From positions 1-64,000 of the forward strand of contig CAYOAN010000002.1 in NCBI GenBank assembly GCA_964402065.1: a DNA stretch of 64,000 nt, written 5' to 3'. Origin of the DNA: CAIWMF01 sp964402065. Lineage in GTDB: Bacteria; Verrucomicrobiota; Verrucomicrobiia; Chthoniobacterales; UBA6821. The position numbers were made by a program, and so were the translations under genes. Positions 1-8,317 of this stretch are shown piece by piece (positions within the stretch are counted from its first letter, which is position 1; each line of letters opens with the position of its first letter). A model generated the notes under the pieces. The model was given only the letters and a program-made list of their open reading frames with translations, had not been told where the DNA came from and made no database searches.

Positions 1-132
1 AGCTTGCTCTTTTTCCTTAGGACTGCGTTCTCAGATCTTACGTTATCTTCGGATAACGTCTCGATCTTCGGCCTTGTCCTAAGAAAAAATGTCGGCGCTT
101 CTAACGTGCCCTTTTCAATTGAATACACTATA
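1..132. mobile_element. MITE-like element, family 2, left part outside window
   Basis: This matches the complete family-2 element at 37192-37356 almost base for base. It ends in the same right terminus (…AATACACTATA). The left terminus would lie about 33 bases before the window. The core holds a perfect 8-bp stem closed by a TTCG loop (ACGTTATC at 40-47, GATAACGT at 52-59) nested inside a TTAGGAC/GTCCTAA stem (17-23 and 75-81). No protein is encoded. It lies just upstream of the T3SS operon. Confidence 0.6.
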
Positions 133-133
133 T

Positions 134-168
134 TTTTGCTGCAATCTGTAACCTGTAACCTATAACCT
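134..168 (+). repeat. heptad-repeat leader before sctL
   Basis: After a T-run, three degenerate copies of a seven-base unit (CTGTAAC, CTGTAAC, CTATAAC) end about 30 bases before the sctL start. The same design (TTTTTCC then TGTAGCC-like heptads) precedes several other starts in this window, at about 8.3, 10.9, 14.6, 32.0, 54.3 and 55.7 kb. Function is unknown. Confidence 0.5.
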
Positions 169-200
169 TATTTCTCAACAAACGTGATAGCCTTCTAAAA

Positions 201-845
201 ATGATTTCTCAACAATCACCAACTTCCACGCAAACCCTCATAGAGTGGGATAAAGCCTTGCCCAAGTATTTGGCAAAAAGTCCCATTATTCACCAAGAGG
301 AAGTGGCTTTATGTCGAGAGGCAGTTGTGCTTTTAGAACAGGCACGGAAGGAAGGTGCTGCCACAGTGGCCGCTGCACAGCAGGAATTTGAGCGACAAAA
401 ACAACTTGGACGGGAACAAGGATTGCAAGAAGGACGCAATGAGGCCACGCTTCATCATTTAAAAACAGTATTAGCTTCCTTAGATTATTATGAACAATCG
501 AGGGGGCAGCTCGTCACAGTAGTAATAAGCTGCTTGCGTCGTCTCATTATGGACTTGCCTCCAGAAGAGCGTATTTATCAGTTAGTAGGAGAGGCGCTGG
601 ATGCATTCAAAAAGCAAGCTCACCTTACGTTGCAAATTAATCCTAAGGATCAGGAAGCTGTTGAAAAAGCCATTGCCAAGCTTCAACCTCGGATGCCAGC
701 TGGATCAACTATTGAGGTGAGGATGCACGAAGAACTCAATCCTGGCGCCTGTGTTTTAGAATCTCCGCTAGGGCTTGTGGATGCTTCTCTTGAAAGTCAA
801 CTTTCGATTTTAGAGGGATCTTTATTGGCAGCGACAAAGTCGTAA
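201..845 (+). CDS. sctL: T3SS stator protein SctL (YscL/FliH family)
   Basis: A peripheral stator of the T3SS ATPase: SctL dimers link the SctN hexamer to the cytoplasmic SctQ ring and restrain ATPase activity. The 214-residue protein has a charged, Ala/Glu/Gln-rich helical region at about 40-85 (coiled-coil-like). Its C-terminus carries the conserved FliH/YscL ending, here GACVLESPLGLVDASLESQL. It lies 30 bases before sctN on the same strand, as expected for the stator-ATPase pair. The start has no Shine-Dalgarno sequence and follows a heptad-repeat leader. It is the first T3SS gene in the window; in Yersinia yscL closes a different operon (virC), so here it has moved to head the ATPase operon. 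Confidence 0.88.
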   Translation: MISQQSPTSTQTLIEWDKALPKYLAKSPIIHQEEVALCREAVVLLEQARKEGAATVAAAQQEFERQKQLGREQGLQEGRNEATLHHLKTVLASLDYYEQSRGQLVTVVISCLRRLIMDLPPEERIYQLVGEALDAFKKQAHLTLQINPKDQEAVEKAIAKLQPRMPAGSTIEVRMHEELNPGACVLESPLGLVDASLESQLSILEGSLLAATKS

Positions 846-875
846 TATTCTTTTCTAGCGCGTGATCTATTTTCC

Positions 876-2246
876 ATGAATCAAGAAACTCAACAAGCTG
901 GTAATCCATCGCTGACAGCGCAGCATGATGACAGCGATAATTTTTTAGGACGTCTGCAATCGATTGCCGTAGTGACACAGCCTAAGCCATTGAGGGGGCA
1001 AATTACGGAGGTGGTTGGCATGTTGGTGAAGGCGATTCTTCCTGGAAGTAGGATTGGAGAGCTTTGCGAGCTGAAGCGTCCTGGATATAAAGAAAATTTA
1101 GAGGCAGAAGTGCTCGGCTTTACCGAAGAGTGTGCTTTAATCATGCCCTTGGGAGATTTTACAGGTTTATCATTAACAACCGAAGTGATTGCAACAGGAA
1201 AGGTACATCAAGTTGGTGTGGGTCCTGGAATTTTAGGGCGTGTGGTCGATGGGCTCGGAAATATCATGGATCACACCGGGGAACCATTTATTCCAGAAAC
1301 TTATTATGATGTGATTGCATATCCTCCCGATCCACTGGAACGTTCGCTGGTAAAGGATCCCCTCTCGTTGGGGATTCGAAGTATTGATGGACTATTGACA
1401 TGTGGAGAAGGGCAACGGATGGGGATTTTTGCAGCAGCAGGTGGTGGTAAATCAACGCTGTTAGCTCAAATTGTCAGCAACACTGAAGCTGATGTGATTG
1501 TCATGGCGCTTATAGGAGAGCGTGGTCGAGAAGTGCGTGAAACTTTAGAAATGACGCTTACTCCTGAAAGCAGAAAGAAAACGGTAATGGTTGTTTCCAC
1601 ATCAGATCGCCCTGCTCTAGAACGCTTGAAATCAGCTTATGTAGCTACAGCTATTGCAGAATATTTTAGAGACCAAGGGAAAAAAGTGTTGCTGCTGATG
1701 GATTCTGTGACTCGTTTTGCACGAGCACAACGCTTGATTGGGCTTGCCACAGGGGAGCCTCCAGCGCGGCGCGGATATCCACCATCTGTTTTTTCATTGC
1801 TACCCCAGCTGCTTGAAAGGGCTGGTCCAGCAGCTAAGGGATCAATCACTGGATTATATACAGTCCTCGTTGAAGGAGATGATATGAATGAGCCTGTCGC
1901 GGATGAAGTGCGTTCAATTTTAGATGGGCACATCATTCTCTCAAGAAAGCTAGCTGCAGCAAATCATTATCCTGCAATCGATGTTTCGGCTTCCGTTAGT
2001 CGTGTGATGTCTCAGATTGTTACTCCTAAACATCGCAATGCGGCAGGAAAATTTCGAGAGCTTCTGGCAAAGTATCAAGATGCAGAATTACTTTTGAAAA
2101 TAGGGGAATATAAAGCGGGAAATGATCCTCTAACCGACGAGGCAATTGCAAAACGAGATAGGATGAATACTTTTCTTCGTCAGGCAAAAGATGATCGCTC
2201 TACTTTTCAAGAAACCATCGAAAAACTAGAAAATATTGTTCGATGA
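876..2246 (+). CDS. sctN: T3SS ATPase SctN (YscN/FliI family)
   Basis: A hexameric ATPase at the base of the export apparatus that strips chaperones and unfolds substrates. The 456 residues match the family length. An N-terminal beta-barrel region occupies about 20-110. The Walker A is AAAGGGKS at about 186-193 and the Walker B is VLLLMDS near 271-277, followed by VTRFARAQR. The segment GEPPARRGYPPSVF is typical of T3SS/flagellar ATPases and distinguishes the protein from F1 beta subunits. The stop overlaps the sctO start (ATGA), indicating translational coupling. Confidence 0.97.
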   Translation: MNQETQQAGNPSLTAQHDDSDNFLGRLQSIAVVTQPKPLRGQITEVVGMLVKAILPGSRIGELCELKRPGYKENLEAEVLGFTEECALIMPLGDFTGLSLTTEVIATGKVHQVGVGPGILGRVVDGLGNIMDHTGEPFIPETYYDVIAYPPDPLERSLVKDPLSLGIRSIDGLLTCGEGQRMGIFAAAGGGKSTLLAQIVSNTEADVIVMALIGERGREVRETLEMTLTPESRKKTVMVVSTSDRPALERLKSAYVATAIAEYFRDQGKKVLLLMDSVTRFARAQRLIGLATGEPPARRGYPPSVFSLLPQLLERAGPAAKGSITGLYTVLVEGDDMNEPVADEVRSILDGHIILSRKLAAANHYPAIDVSASVSRVMSQIVTPKHRNAAGKFRELLAKYQDAELLLKIGEYKAGNDPLTDEAIAKRDRMNTFLRQAKDDRSTFQETIEKLENIVR

Positions 2247-2743
2247 ATCGTTATCCTCTCGAAGCCATTCGTTCGCTTAGGATTCGCAAGCAAGATGAAG
2301 CGGATCGGAAACTTGCTGCTGCTCGTGTTATTGAGACAGAGCGACGACAAAAAGTCCAAGATGCTGAAAAGGATCTCCGGGATTATTTGGAATGGATGAG
2401 AAAGGAAGCGGATCGCCTGTTTTCTACAATTGTTGGAATGCCTAATCCGATTCACAAGGTTATGGATATTACCAAACAAATTGAATGGAACAGAAATTAT
2501 CAATCCACCTATGTTGTTGCCGTTGATGAAGCCAAAAAAAAGCTTCAAGAGGCAGAAGCAGAGACGATTTCTTGTCGGAAAGAGCAAGAAAAAGCTTATA
2601 AAGCTGTCTGGAAAATTAATCAGCATCGTGATATATGGTTGCGAGACGAGGCCCTCCAAGAAGAGCGAGATGAAGAAGCAGAGTTAGAAGAAATTGCAGC
2701 AACGATTTTCGCTATGCACGAACATCAACACGCTTTAAGCTAA
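2243..2743 (+). CDS. sctO: T3SS central stalk SctO (YscO/FliJ-like)
   Basis: A coiled-coil stalk that contacts the ATPase hexamer and the SctV gate. The 166-residue protein is almost entirely charged helix (K/E/R/A-rich) with no Gly- or Pro-rich stretches, as in YscO. Assignment rests on this composition, the size and the conserved position directly after sctN (ATGA overlap) and before sctP. Sequence conservation in this family is poor, so position carries most of the weight. Confidence 0.82.
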   Translation: MNRYPLEAIRSLRIRKQDEADRKLAAARVIETERRQKVQDAEKDLRDYLEWMRKEADRLFSTIVGMPNPIHKVMDITKQIEWNRNYQSTYVVAVDEAKKKLQEAEAETISCRKEQEKAYKAVWKINQHRDIWLRDEALQEERDEEAELEEIAATIFAMHEHQHALS

Positions 2744-2749
2744 GAACCC

Positions 2750-4207
2750 ATGACTGCCGCAAAGCCAATTTCCATTCTTAGGTCTTCTGATTTGTTGGAT
2801 CAAAAACCTTCCACAATTTCTTGCCTTAGCAAGAAAGAATTAGCGGAGCTACATGCTACTTCTACTAGTTATCCTAGCTTAGATCATTGTCACACTCATG
2901 CACAGAGCCTTTTAGATGCACCTTCTCATGGGGGTTCTCAAAAAACAGTGGAGGAGAAAATGATTTCTTCCTTAGCTCCTATGAGGGAGGGCTCACATAA
3001 CGCCAAGTTGTTCCCTGTAGAGAAAGCGCATCATGTTAAGGAGCCTGCTATTTTAAAAAAATCAGACTCTTGGGCTGTTCGGCACGATGCTAGATTCCAA
3101 GAAGGAGAAGAGCATCTTCATTTTTATGAGGAGAAAAATGAGGACAGTGCATTCAATAAAGATGAAGCTCATCAAGATTTAGATCATCTTGTATCGCCTT
3201 CTTCTCTTGCTGGTGGAGCGGCAGCATGGATTTCATCGATGAAACCATCGCAAACATCACCTCCAGCTTTTTCACTGGAAGACGGTTCAGCTCTTTCTCC
3301 TGTAGCAGCAGCTAAGCAAGGTATTATCTTGGCGAGTGAGAATGTGGGTGATGATGGTCAAGCGCTGTTAGATAGCAAAAGTGTGAGCTCTTCCTATCAA
3401 GATTCTTTAGAAGGTTTGGTTGAGCCATTTATTTCAAAGGAAAAAGTAGAAGATAATATGACTTCCTTATTTCAAGCCCAAGCATCCGATCATAGTGAAA
3501 TAAATGCCGATCAAGAAACGGAGCTTGAAAAACAAGCAGATGGCACTAGCGCTTATGAAAACAAGGGAGCTGGAGGAGATATTAGGAATTTAGAAGTAAG
3601 CGGAAAAGTAACTGATCATGACGCAGGAGGTCATGACGACTTTCAAGGAATGCTGAGGGAACATGAGCATGAAGCAATGAGCAACCTAGGGTCAAAAGAG
3701 AGCAAAGGAAATGCGCCAACCATTGTTAAGCCTCTTATGGCTCAGGCAGAGCTTTCTCCCATCACTGGCTCTGCAGGTTCTTCAAATGCGAAACTTTCTG
3801 AGCCTGTAGCTGCTGCTTTACGAGTCACTCATTTGCTAGATGAATTAACGGCCACAGTGAGTCGCCTTCGATTAGAAAATAATAATGGGAAGGAAATGAC
3901 CATTCAATTGCGCAGGGATGTGCTCGCTGATACCGATATTCACATCGTTTCCTCGGCAAAACAAATGGAAGTTTCTTTTTTAACAAGCAATGCAGCAAGT
4001 AATGGACTGCTCAATACACATTTAACAACACTACAAAATCACCTCAACGCCCTTTGTCCAGGGCAAGTGGTTAATATTCAAACGCAGCTAACACCTTCTG
4101 GCAGCAGCTCTCACTTAGGAGGTGAACAAGACCATTCTCAAGATGATTTAGCAAGTTTTGACCAAGGTAATCGTGGAAATTTTAGCAATGATGAAGACAC
4201 CTTATAA
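2750..4207 (+). CDS. sctP: T3SS needle-length / substrate-switch protein SctP (YscP/FliK-like)
   Basis: The molecular ruler and substrate-specificity switch of the T3SS, itself secreted. The first ~330 residues are hydrophilic, low-complexity and Ser/Glu/His/Asp-rich, as expected for the ruler. The last ~130 residues form a compact domain resembling the FliK/YscP C-terminal T3S4 domain, with a run of alternating hydrophobics around LRLENNNGKEMTIQLRRDV. It is six bases after sctO, and its end overlaps the start of sctQ. Length 485 is similar to YscP. The identification is by position and architecture. Confidence 0.78.
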   Translation: MTAAKPISILRSSDLLDQKPSTISCLSKKELAELHATSTSYPSLDHCHTHAQSLLDAPSHGGSQKTVEEKMISSLAPMREGSHNAKLFPVEKAHHVKEPAILKKSDSWAVRHDARFQEGEEHLHFYEEKNEDSAFNKDEAHQDLDHLVSPSSLAGGAAAWISSMKPSQTSPPAFSLEDGSALSPVAAAKQGIILASENVGDDGQALLDSKSVSSSYQDSLEGLVEPFISKEKVEDNMTSLFQAQASDHSEINADQETELEKQADGTSAYENKGAGGDIRNLEVSGKVTDHDAGGHDDFQGMLREHEHEAMSNLGSKESKGNAPTIVKPLMAQAELSPITGSAGSSNAKLSEPVAAALRVTHLLDELTATVSRLRLENNNGKEMTIQLRRDVLADTDIHIVSSAKQMEVSFLTSNAASNGLLNTHLTTLQNHLNALCPGQVVNIQTQLTPSGSSSHLGGEQDHSQDDLASFDQGNRGNFSNDEDTL

Positions 4208-5228
4208 ACCTCGTGAGGTTTCCAAAATAGATGCCGACATTTTTAGAGAGCTTATTTTTTCTAAAAGATTGCTGCCTACTGGTACAAAAAATCCTTCAAA
4301 AAAAATTCGTTTTTTCGAAGCTGATTCTCCAAGTGTTATTGAAAAAAACTTTTTGTTTGCGCTCAAAATAGGTCAGCAACGAGTTGATCTCACGCTTGAA
4401 TTAAAACCAGAATCAGCTTTGGCTAACCGTCTGCGTGAGGTAGGTGGCCTTGAGTCATTGCCTGAAGAGTTTCAAGTGGCGCTAATGACATACGCAAGTC
4501 GAGAAATAATCAATGCGCTAGAGCATCTTTTTCAACTTCCAGTGACATTATGGAATGCAGCTAAAGATCAAGAGGAGCTCTGTGAAAAAAAAGAGCTCTA
4601 TTTTGAAGTTCTTAATGAACATGCTGCCTGCGAAGCTCGTGCTGGTATTGCAATGAGCATGCCTCTGCTGGAGCGCGTTCTTGATGCCGCAAAAAAAATT
4701 CCCATGGTTAAAAATCAGTCTGTGACTGGAAGTATCTTGCAAGGCGAAGTGCTTCTTGGCAGTGCAACGGTGCTGCTAGAAGATTGGGAGCGGCTTCGTC
4801 CAGGAGATCTTATTGTGATCCAAGAACCTTCTGCATTAACAACAGGACAAGGAAAATGTTTGATTCCAAAGAGTGGAATCATGCCCATGATAGTGAAGCC
4901 AGATTTTTTTAAACCATTGGTGCTTTCCCTCGAAACCGTTTTTCCAACTGGACTCAAGACAATACCTCCAGTTACTGAACAATACGATCTACCAGAAAAA
5001 GGTGCTGTTCCTTCGATCCCGCTTGAACTCAACTTTAGCGGTGGGGTAATCTCCTTAGCAATTGAAGAGGTCATTCAACTAAATAAAACCAAAACAATTG
5101 AAAAACCAGTTCAGGTTTTACGGCCATTAAAAATTTTTATTCACGAACAGGTCGTTGGTACTGGAGAGCTTGTTAACATTAATGGGCACTATGCATTGGT
5201 AGTAACACAACTTTATTCGCAACATTAA
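4188..5228 (+). CDS. sctQ: T3SS cytoplasmic ring protein SctQ (YscQ/FliM-FliN family)
   Basis: Forms the cytoplasmic sorting platform that loads substrate-chaperone complexes. The C-terminal ~70 residues form a SpoA (FliMN) domain, and a second SpoA-like segment is seen around VTGSILQGEVLLGSATVLLE. The reading frame is open from 4158, but the ATG pair at 4188/4191 (MMKTPYKP) is the more likely start: it keeps the usual short overlap with sctP and avoids an atypical hydrophobic N-terminus. Length is about 346 residues. A second, separate SpoA-only gene exists at 8975-9559. In Yersinia a short SctQ-C form comes from an internal start; no obvious ribosome-binding site for one was noticed here. 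Confidence 0.85.
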   Translation: MMKTPYKPREVSKIDADIFRELIFSKRLLPTGTKNPSKKIRFFEADSPSVIEKNFLFALKIGQQRVDLTLELKPESALANRLREVGGLESLPEEFQVALMTYASREIINALEHLFQLPVTLWNAAKDQEELCEKKELYFEVLNEHAACEARAGIAMSMPLLERVLDAAKKIPMVKNQSVTGSILQGEVLLGSATVLLEDWERLRPGDLIVIQEPSALTTGQGKCLIPKSGIMPMIVKPDFFKPLVLSLETVFPTGLKTIPPVTEQYDLPEKGAVPSIPLELNFSGGVISLAIEEVIQLNKTKTIEKPVQVLRPLKIFIHEQVVGTGELVNINGHYALVVTQLYSQH

Positions 5229-5232
5229 TTTT

Positions 5233-5892
5233 ATGCATCTAAACACAGGAAATCCTCTCGAGTTGATTCTCATTTTAATGGGAGTTGCCTTACTGCCCTT
5301 TATGGTCGTGCTCATGACGTCCTTCACGAAAGTGATTGTGATTTTTAGTTTAGTTAGGACCGGGCTAGGGTTGCAATCGAGCCCTCCTAATATTGTCCTT
5401 AACGGGTTAGCGCTTATTTTATCTTTCTATGTGATGTTTCCGGTGCTCTCAGACACCTATCAACTAGCAGAAAAAGTAAATGTACAAAATGTAACTCTAT
5501 CGAGCCTAGTACCAATAGCAAATACGATTAAAGAACCGATACAAACGTTTCTCAATAACAACACACGGGTTTCGACCCAAAAGTTTTTTGTCGTTACCGC
5601 TAAACGGCTTTGGCCACCAAAATATGGAAGCACTGTTTCTAAAACAGATTTTATTATTCTCATTCCATCGTTTCTTGTTTCTGAGTTAACAGCAGCTTTT
5701 CAAATTGGGTTCATTCTTTATTTGCCGTTCATTATTATTGATCTCGTGATTTCAAATATTTTGATGGCCCTTGGAATGATGATGCTTTCTCCAACGACGA
5801 TTTCCCTTCCTTTTAAGCTTCTTCTATTTTGCTTTGTCGATGGATGGACAAGGCTCATGGATGGTCTCATCATGACGTATCGCATTTCTTAA
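5233..5892 (+). CDS. sctR: T3SS export apparatus protein SctR (YscR/FliP family)
   Basis: A pentameric core of the inner-membrane export gate. The 219 residues match the family size. There are hydrophobic segments at about 8-38, 50-70, 150-180 and 190-210, with the family-typical MTSFTKVIVIFSLVRTGLGL and a C-terminal FCFVDGWTRL-like end. The gene starts four bases after sctQ and is followed by sctS with eight bases between them, the canonical R-S-T-U order. Confidence 0.96.
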   Translation: MHLNTGNPLELILILMGVALLPFMVVLMTSFTKVIVIFSLVRTGLGLQSSPPNIVLNGLALILSFYVMFPVLSDTYQLAEKVNVQNVTLSSLVPIANTIKEPIQTFLNNNTRVSTQKFFVVTAKRLWPPKYGSTVSKTDFIILIPSFLVSELTAAFQIGFILYLPFIIIDLVISNILMALGMMMLSPTTISLPFKLLLFCFVDGWTRLMDGLIMTYRIS

Positions 5893-5900
5893 GTAAATCT

Positions 5901-6170
5901 ATGACGCAAGACGCCTCTGTTAATCTCGTTTCTCAGGCGATGTTATTAGTCTTAACATCCTCGCTGCCACCAATTGTTGTTGCAACCGCTATTGGATTGT
6001 TGGTCGCTTTATTTCAAGCGCTCACTCAAATTCAAGACCAGACGCTTCCCTTTGCTGTTAAAATTATCGCAACGTTTTTAGTGATTGTTTATGCGATGAA
6101 TTATGTTTTTGGAGACCTTTTAAATTTTACAATTATTGCCTTTCGTGATTTTCCTCATATGGTCCAATAG
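5901..6170 (+). CDS. sctS: T3SS export apparatus protein SctS (YscS/FliQ family)
   Basis: A small two-helix component of the export gate. From the ATG at 5901 it is 89 residues, the family size, with two hydrophobic hairpin segments (about 15-40 and 52-75) and the typical ALTQIQDQTLPFAVK loop. The open frame extends back to 5829, but that would overlap sctR and add an unrelated polar extension, so 5901 is chosen. Confidence 0.94.
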   Translation: MTQDASVNLVSQAMLLVLTSSLPPIVVATAIGLLVALFQALTQIQDQTLPFAVKIIATFLVIVYAMNYVFGDLLNFTIIAFRDFPHMVQ

Positions 6171-6346
6171 TGGCTATTCAAATGCTACCCCTGTGGCACA
6201 CGATTGCATCAGGCCGGTCCTTCAAAATCTAACTTCTTACATGTTCTGATTCTTGGTTACGTTGTTAGGATGAGGAGAGCCAGAGGTTTTTTTGATAAAT
6301 GTTCTAACCACTCAAACTACAGTACTCAAACTTCTGCACAGCAGAT
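6171..6346 (+). other. unexplained intra-operon spacer between sctS and sctT
   Basis: Other genes in this half of the operon are separated by 0-30 bases, but 176 bases lie here without a convincing gene. A 73-codon frame (6204-6425) runs into sctT out of frame and resembles no T3SS protein. No clear terminator is visible. It may hold an internal promoter or be a relic. Confidence 0.35.
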
Positions 6347-7126
6347 ATGGACGAGCTTAAAAAATATTTTATTGAGGTTCCGCTCATTCTTGCCCTTGGC
6401 TCAACAAGAGCAGGTGTTGTTCTGACAATTAGTCCTATTTTTTTAATTAGCGGAATGCCTCGTCAGGCTTTATTAATCATGCTCGTTGCCGTTATTGTTC
6501 CGATGGTAGTGCCAACATTACCACAGGGAGACATGAGTCCAACTTATGCTTGGGTGCTGGTACTCAAAGAACTTTTTGTTGGCACTTTGATATCTTATTT
6601 TATTTCTATTGTTTTCTGGGGGCTGGAAATTGCAGGAGAATTAATTGACTTACAGCGAGGAACGACAGCTGGAGGAATTTTTAATCCGATGTTGGGGGCT
6701 CAAGAATCGCCTATGGGAGGGCTTTTTTTGAGACTTGCAGGATATGTCTTTTTCTCTATTGGTGGTTTTGTCTCCTTGTTAGGTGTGCTTTTTGCGAGCT
6801 ATCAATTGTATCCAGTTGGAGATTTTCTTCCTCCTCTTTTAATGGGATGGCAAAAGCATGTTTTTCCGTTTTTAACCGATATTTTTGAATTAGGAATTCT
6901 TTATGCAGCTCCACTGCTTATTATTTTTTTCTTTATGGATTTTGGATTGGGTTTAATAAATCGTTTTGTTTCACAGCTAAATGTTTTCTTCCTTTCTCTT
7001 CCGATTAAAAGTGGTATTTGCTTTGTTTTTATGACGTACTACATGAGCTATGTGATGGAAGGTTTTAAAAAAGATCTTTTCACACAATCAGGAGTAGATG
7101 CCTTTCTAAAAACAATTTTCAAATAA
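6347..7126 (+). CDS. sctT: T3SS export apparatus protein SctT (YscT/FliR family)
   Basis: A single-copy gate subunit that works with SctR and SctS. The 259 residues match the family. Several membrane segments are visible, with the family-typical LIDLQRGTTAGGIFNPMLGA loop and the conserved PIKSGICFVF near the C-terminus. The start at MDELKKYF lacks a Shine-Dalgarno sequence. sctU follows after four bases. Confidence 0.95.
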   Translation: MDELKKYFIEVPLILALGSTRAGVVLTISPIFLISGMPRQALLIMLVAVIVPMVVPTLPQGDMSPTYAWVLVLKELFVGTLISYFISIVFWGLEIAGELIDLQRGTTAGGIFNPMLGAQESPMGGLFLRLAGYVFFSIGGFVSLLGVLFASYQLYPVGDFLPPLLMGWQKHVFPFLTDIFELGILYAAPLLIIFFFMDFGLGLINRFVSQLNVFFLSLPIKSGICFVFMTYYMSYVMEGFKKDLFTQSGVDAFLKTIFK

Positions 7127-7130
7127 CTTA

Positions 7131-8195
7131 ATGGCTGATCAACCAACTGGAGAAAAAACGGAGCAACCCACGCCGAAGCGTCTGCGCGACGCGAGAAACA
7201 AGGGCCAGGTTGTCAAAAGTACAGATGTTGTTACAACGGTTTGTACTTTTTTTGTCTTATCAGCAACTTTGATAACTTTTCCTTCAACATGGAAAGGATT
7301 TACTAATTATTTTGATATTGTTTTTGCAGCCATGGCAGAGCCGATGCCTAACGCGCTTATTGATGTTTTTGGGATGATGCCAACATTTCTTTTTTCTGCA
7401 ATATTTCCTGTTTGTATTGTGGCTGCCCTTGCTGTGGTCATTGCTAATGTTGGGCAGTTTGGATTTCTTTTGGCTTTTGAATCAATGAAGCCCGACATTA
7501 GTAAATTGAGCCCTATGTCGGGGTTCAAAAAAATTTTTTCAACGAAAACATTATTGGAGCTCGTTAAATCAACGGTCAAAATAACTATCTTTGGTATTTT
7601 GCTCTATAGCATCATTGCGAAATCGATTGGGCCATTGGTCACACTTCCTTTTGCTACCTTGTTTAACGGGGTGGGTGTTGTGAAGCCTATGCTCCTCAAT
7701 TTTATCAATTCTTTCATGCTGTGTTACCTCGTTATCGCCGTTGGAGATTATCTTTTGCAGCAAAAAATGCTTATGAAAGATTTGATGATGACGAAGGATG
7801 AAACAAAGCGTGAAATGCACGAATCGGAAGGAGATCCAATGATCAAAGGGAACCGACGTCGGTTGCAGCGTGAAATGATTTTTGAAGACAACTCAACAGC
7901 AACGAAAAAATCGACAGTACTTGTTACCAACCCAACGCACTATGCAGCTGCTATTTTTTATGAGCGAGGCAAAATCATGCTTCCTATTTTGAGGGCCAAA
8001 GGTACGGGGTTTATTGCATTGCGCATGATTGCGATTGCTCGTGAAGAAAATATTCCAATTGTCGAAAATGTTCCTTTAGCGCGTGCGTTGTACAGAGAAT
8101 TAGAAATTGGGGATGTTATTCCTAAAGAATTATTGGGTCCTGTGACAGAAATTTTGAGATGGGTAAGAACATTGCCGCCAAGAGTTGCAGAATAA
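7131..8195 (+). CDS. sctU: T3SS switch protein SctU (YscU/FlhB family)
   Basis: The autocleaving switch that changes export from early to middle and late substrates. The 354 residues begin with the hallmark GEKTEQPTPKRLRDAR. Four membrane segments follow, then a cytoplasmic domain with the self-cleavage motif NPTH at residues 267-270 inside VTNPTHYAAAI. All catalytic context is intact, so the switch should be functional. This closes the sctN-U block that corresponds to the Yersinia virB operon. Confidence 0.97.
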   Translation: MADQPTGEKTEQPTPKRLRDARNKGQVVKSTDVVTTVCTFFVLSATLITFPSTWKGFTNYFDIVFAAMAEPMPNALIDVFGMMPTFLFSAIFPVCIVAALAVVIANVGQFGFLLAFESMKPDISKLSPMSGFKKIFSTKTLLELVKSTVKITIFGILLYSIIAKSIGPLVTLPFATLFNGVGVVKPMLLNFINSFMLCYLVIAVGDYLLQQKMLMKDLMMTKDETKREMHESEGDPMIKGNRRRLQREMIFEDNSTATKKSTVLVTNPTHYAAAIFYERGKIMLPILRAKGTGFIALRMIAIAREENIPIVENVPLARALYRELEIGDVIPKELLGPVTEILRWVRTLPPRVAE

Positions 8196-8275
8196 AACTC
8201 TTTCAAATGCTCTCATGATGAAGCGGCTGTTATAACGCATGCGGTAGTTTCTTTTTTATTAAAAGTTAACAAAAA

Positions 8276-8311
8276 TTTTTCCTGTAGCCTTTAACTCCCA
8301 GTCTGTAGTCT
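8276..8311 (+). repeat. heptad-repeat leader before the LcrR-like gene
   Basis: TTTTTCCTGTAGCC followed by degenerate TTAACTC, CCAGTCT and GTAGTCT units, ending six bases before the ATG at 8318. It has the same architecture as the other heptad leaders in the window. Confidence 0.55.
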
Positions 8312-8317
8312 GAATTC

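Noticed and set aside
2207..2659. 150-codon minus-strand ORF opposite sctO
   Set aside because: Antisense shadow of a strongly coiled-coil gene; its Phe/Leu/Ile-rich product mirrors the Lys/Glu codons of sctO.
6191..6207. TGGCACACGATTGCAT, resembling a sigma-54 promoter
   Set aside because: The spacing between TGGCAC and TTGC is four instead of five bases, which normally abolishes sigma-54 recognition.
6204..6425. 73-codon ORF between sctS and sctT
   Set aside because: It runs out of frame into sctT, has no family resemblance and no start signals.
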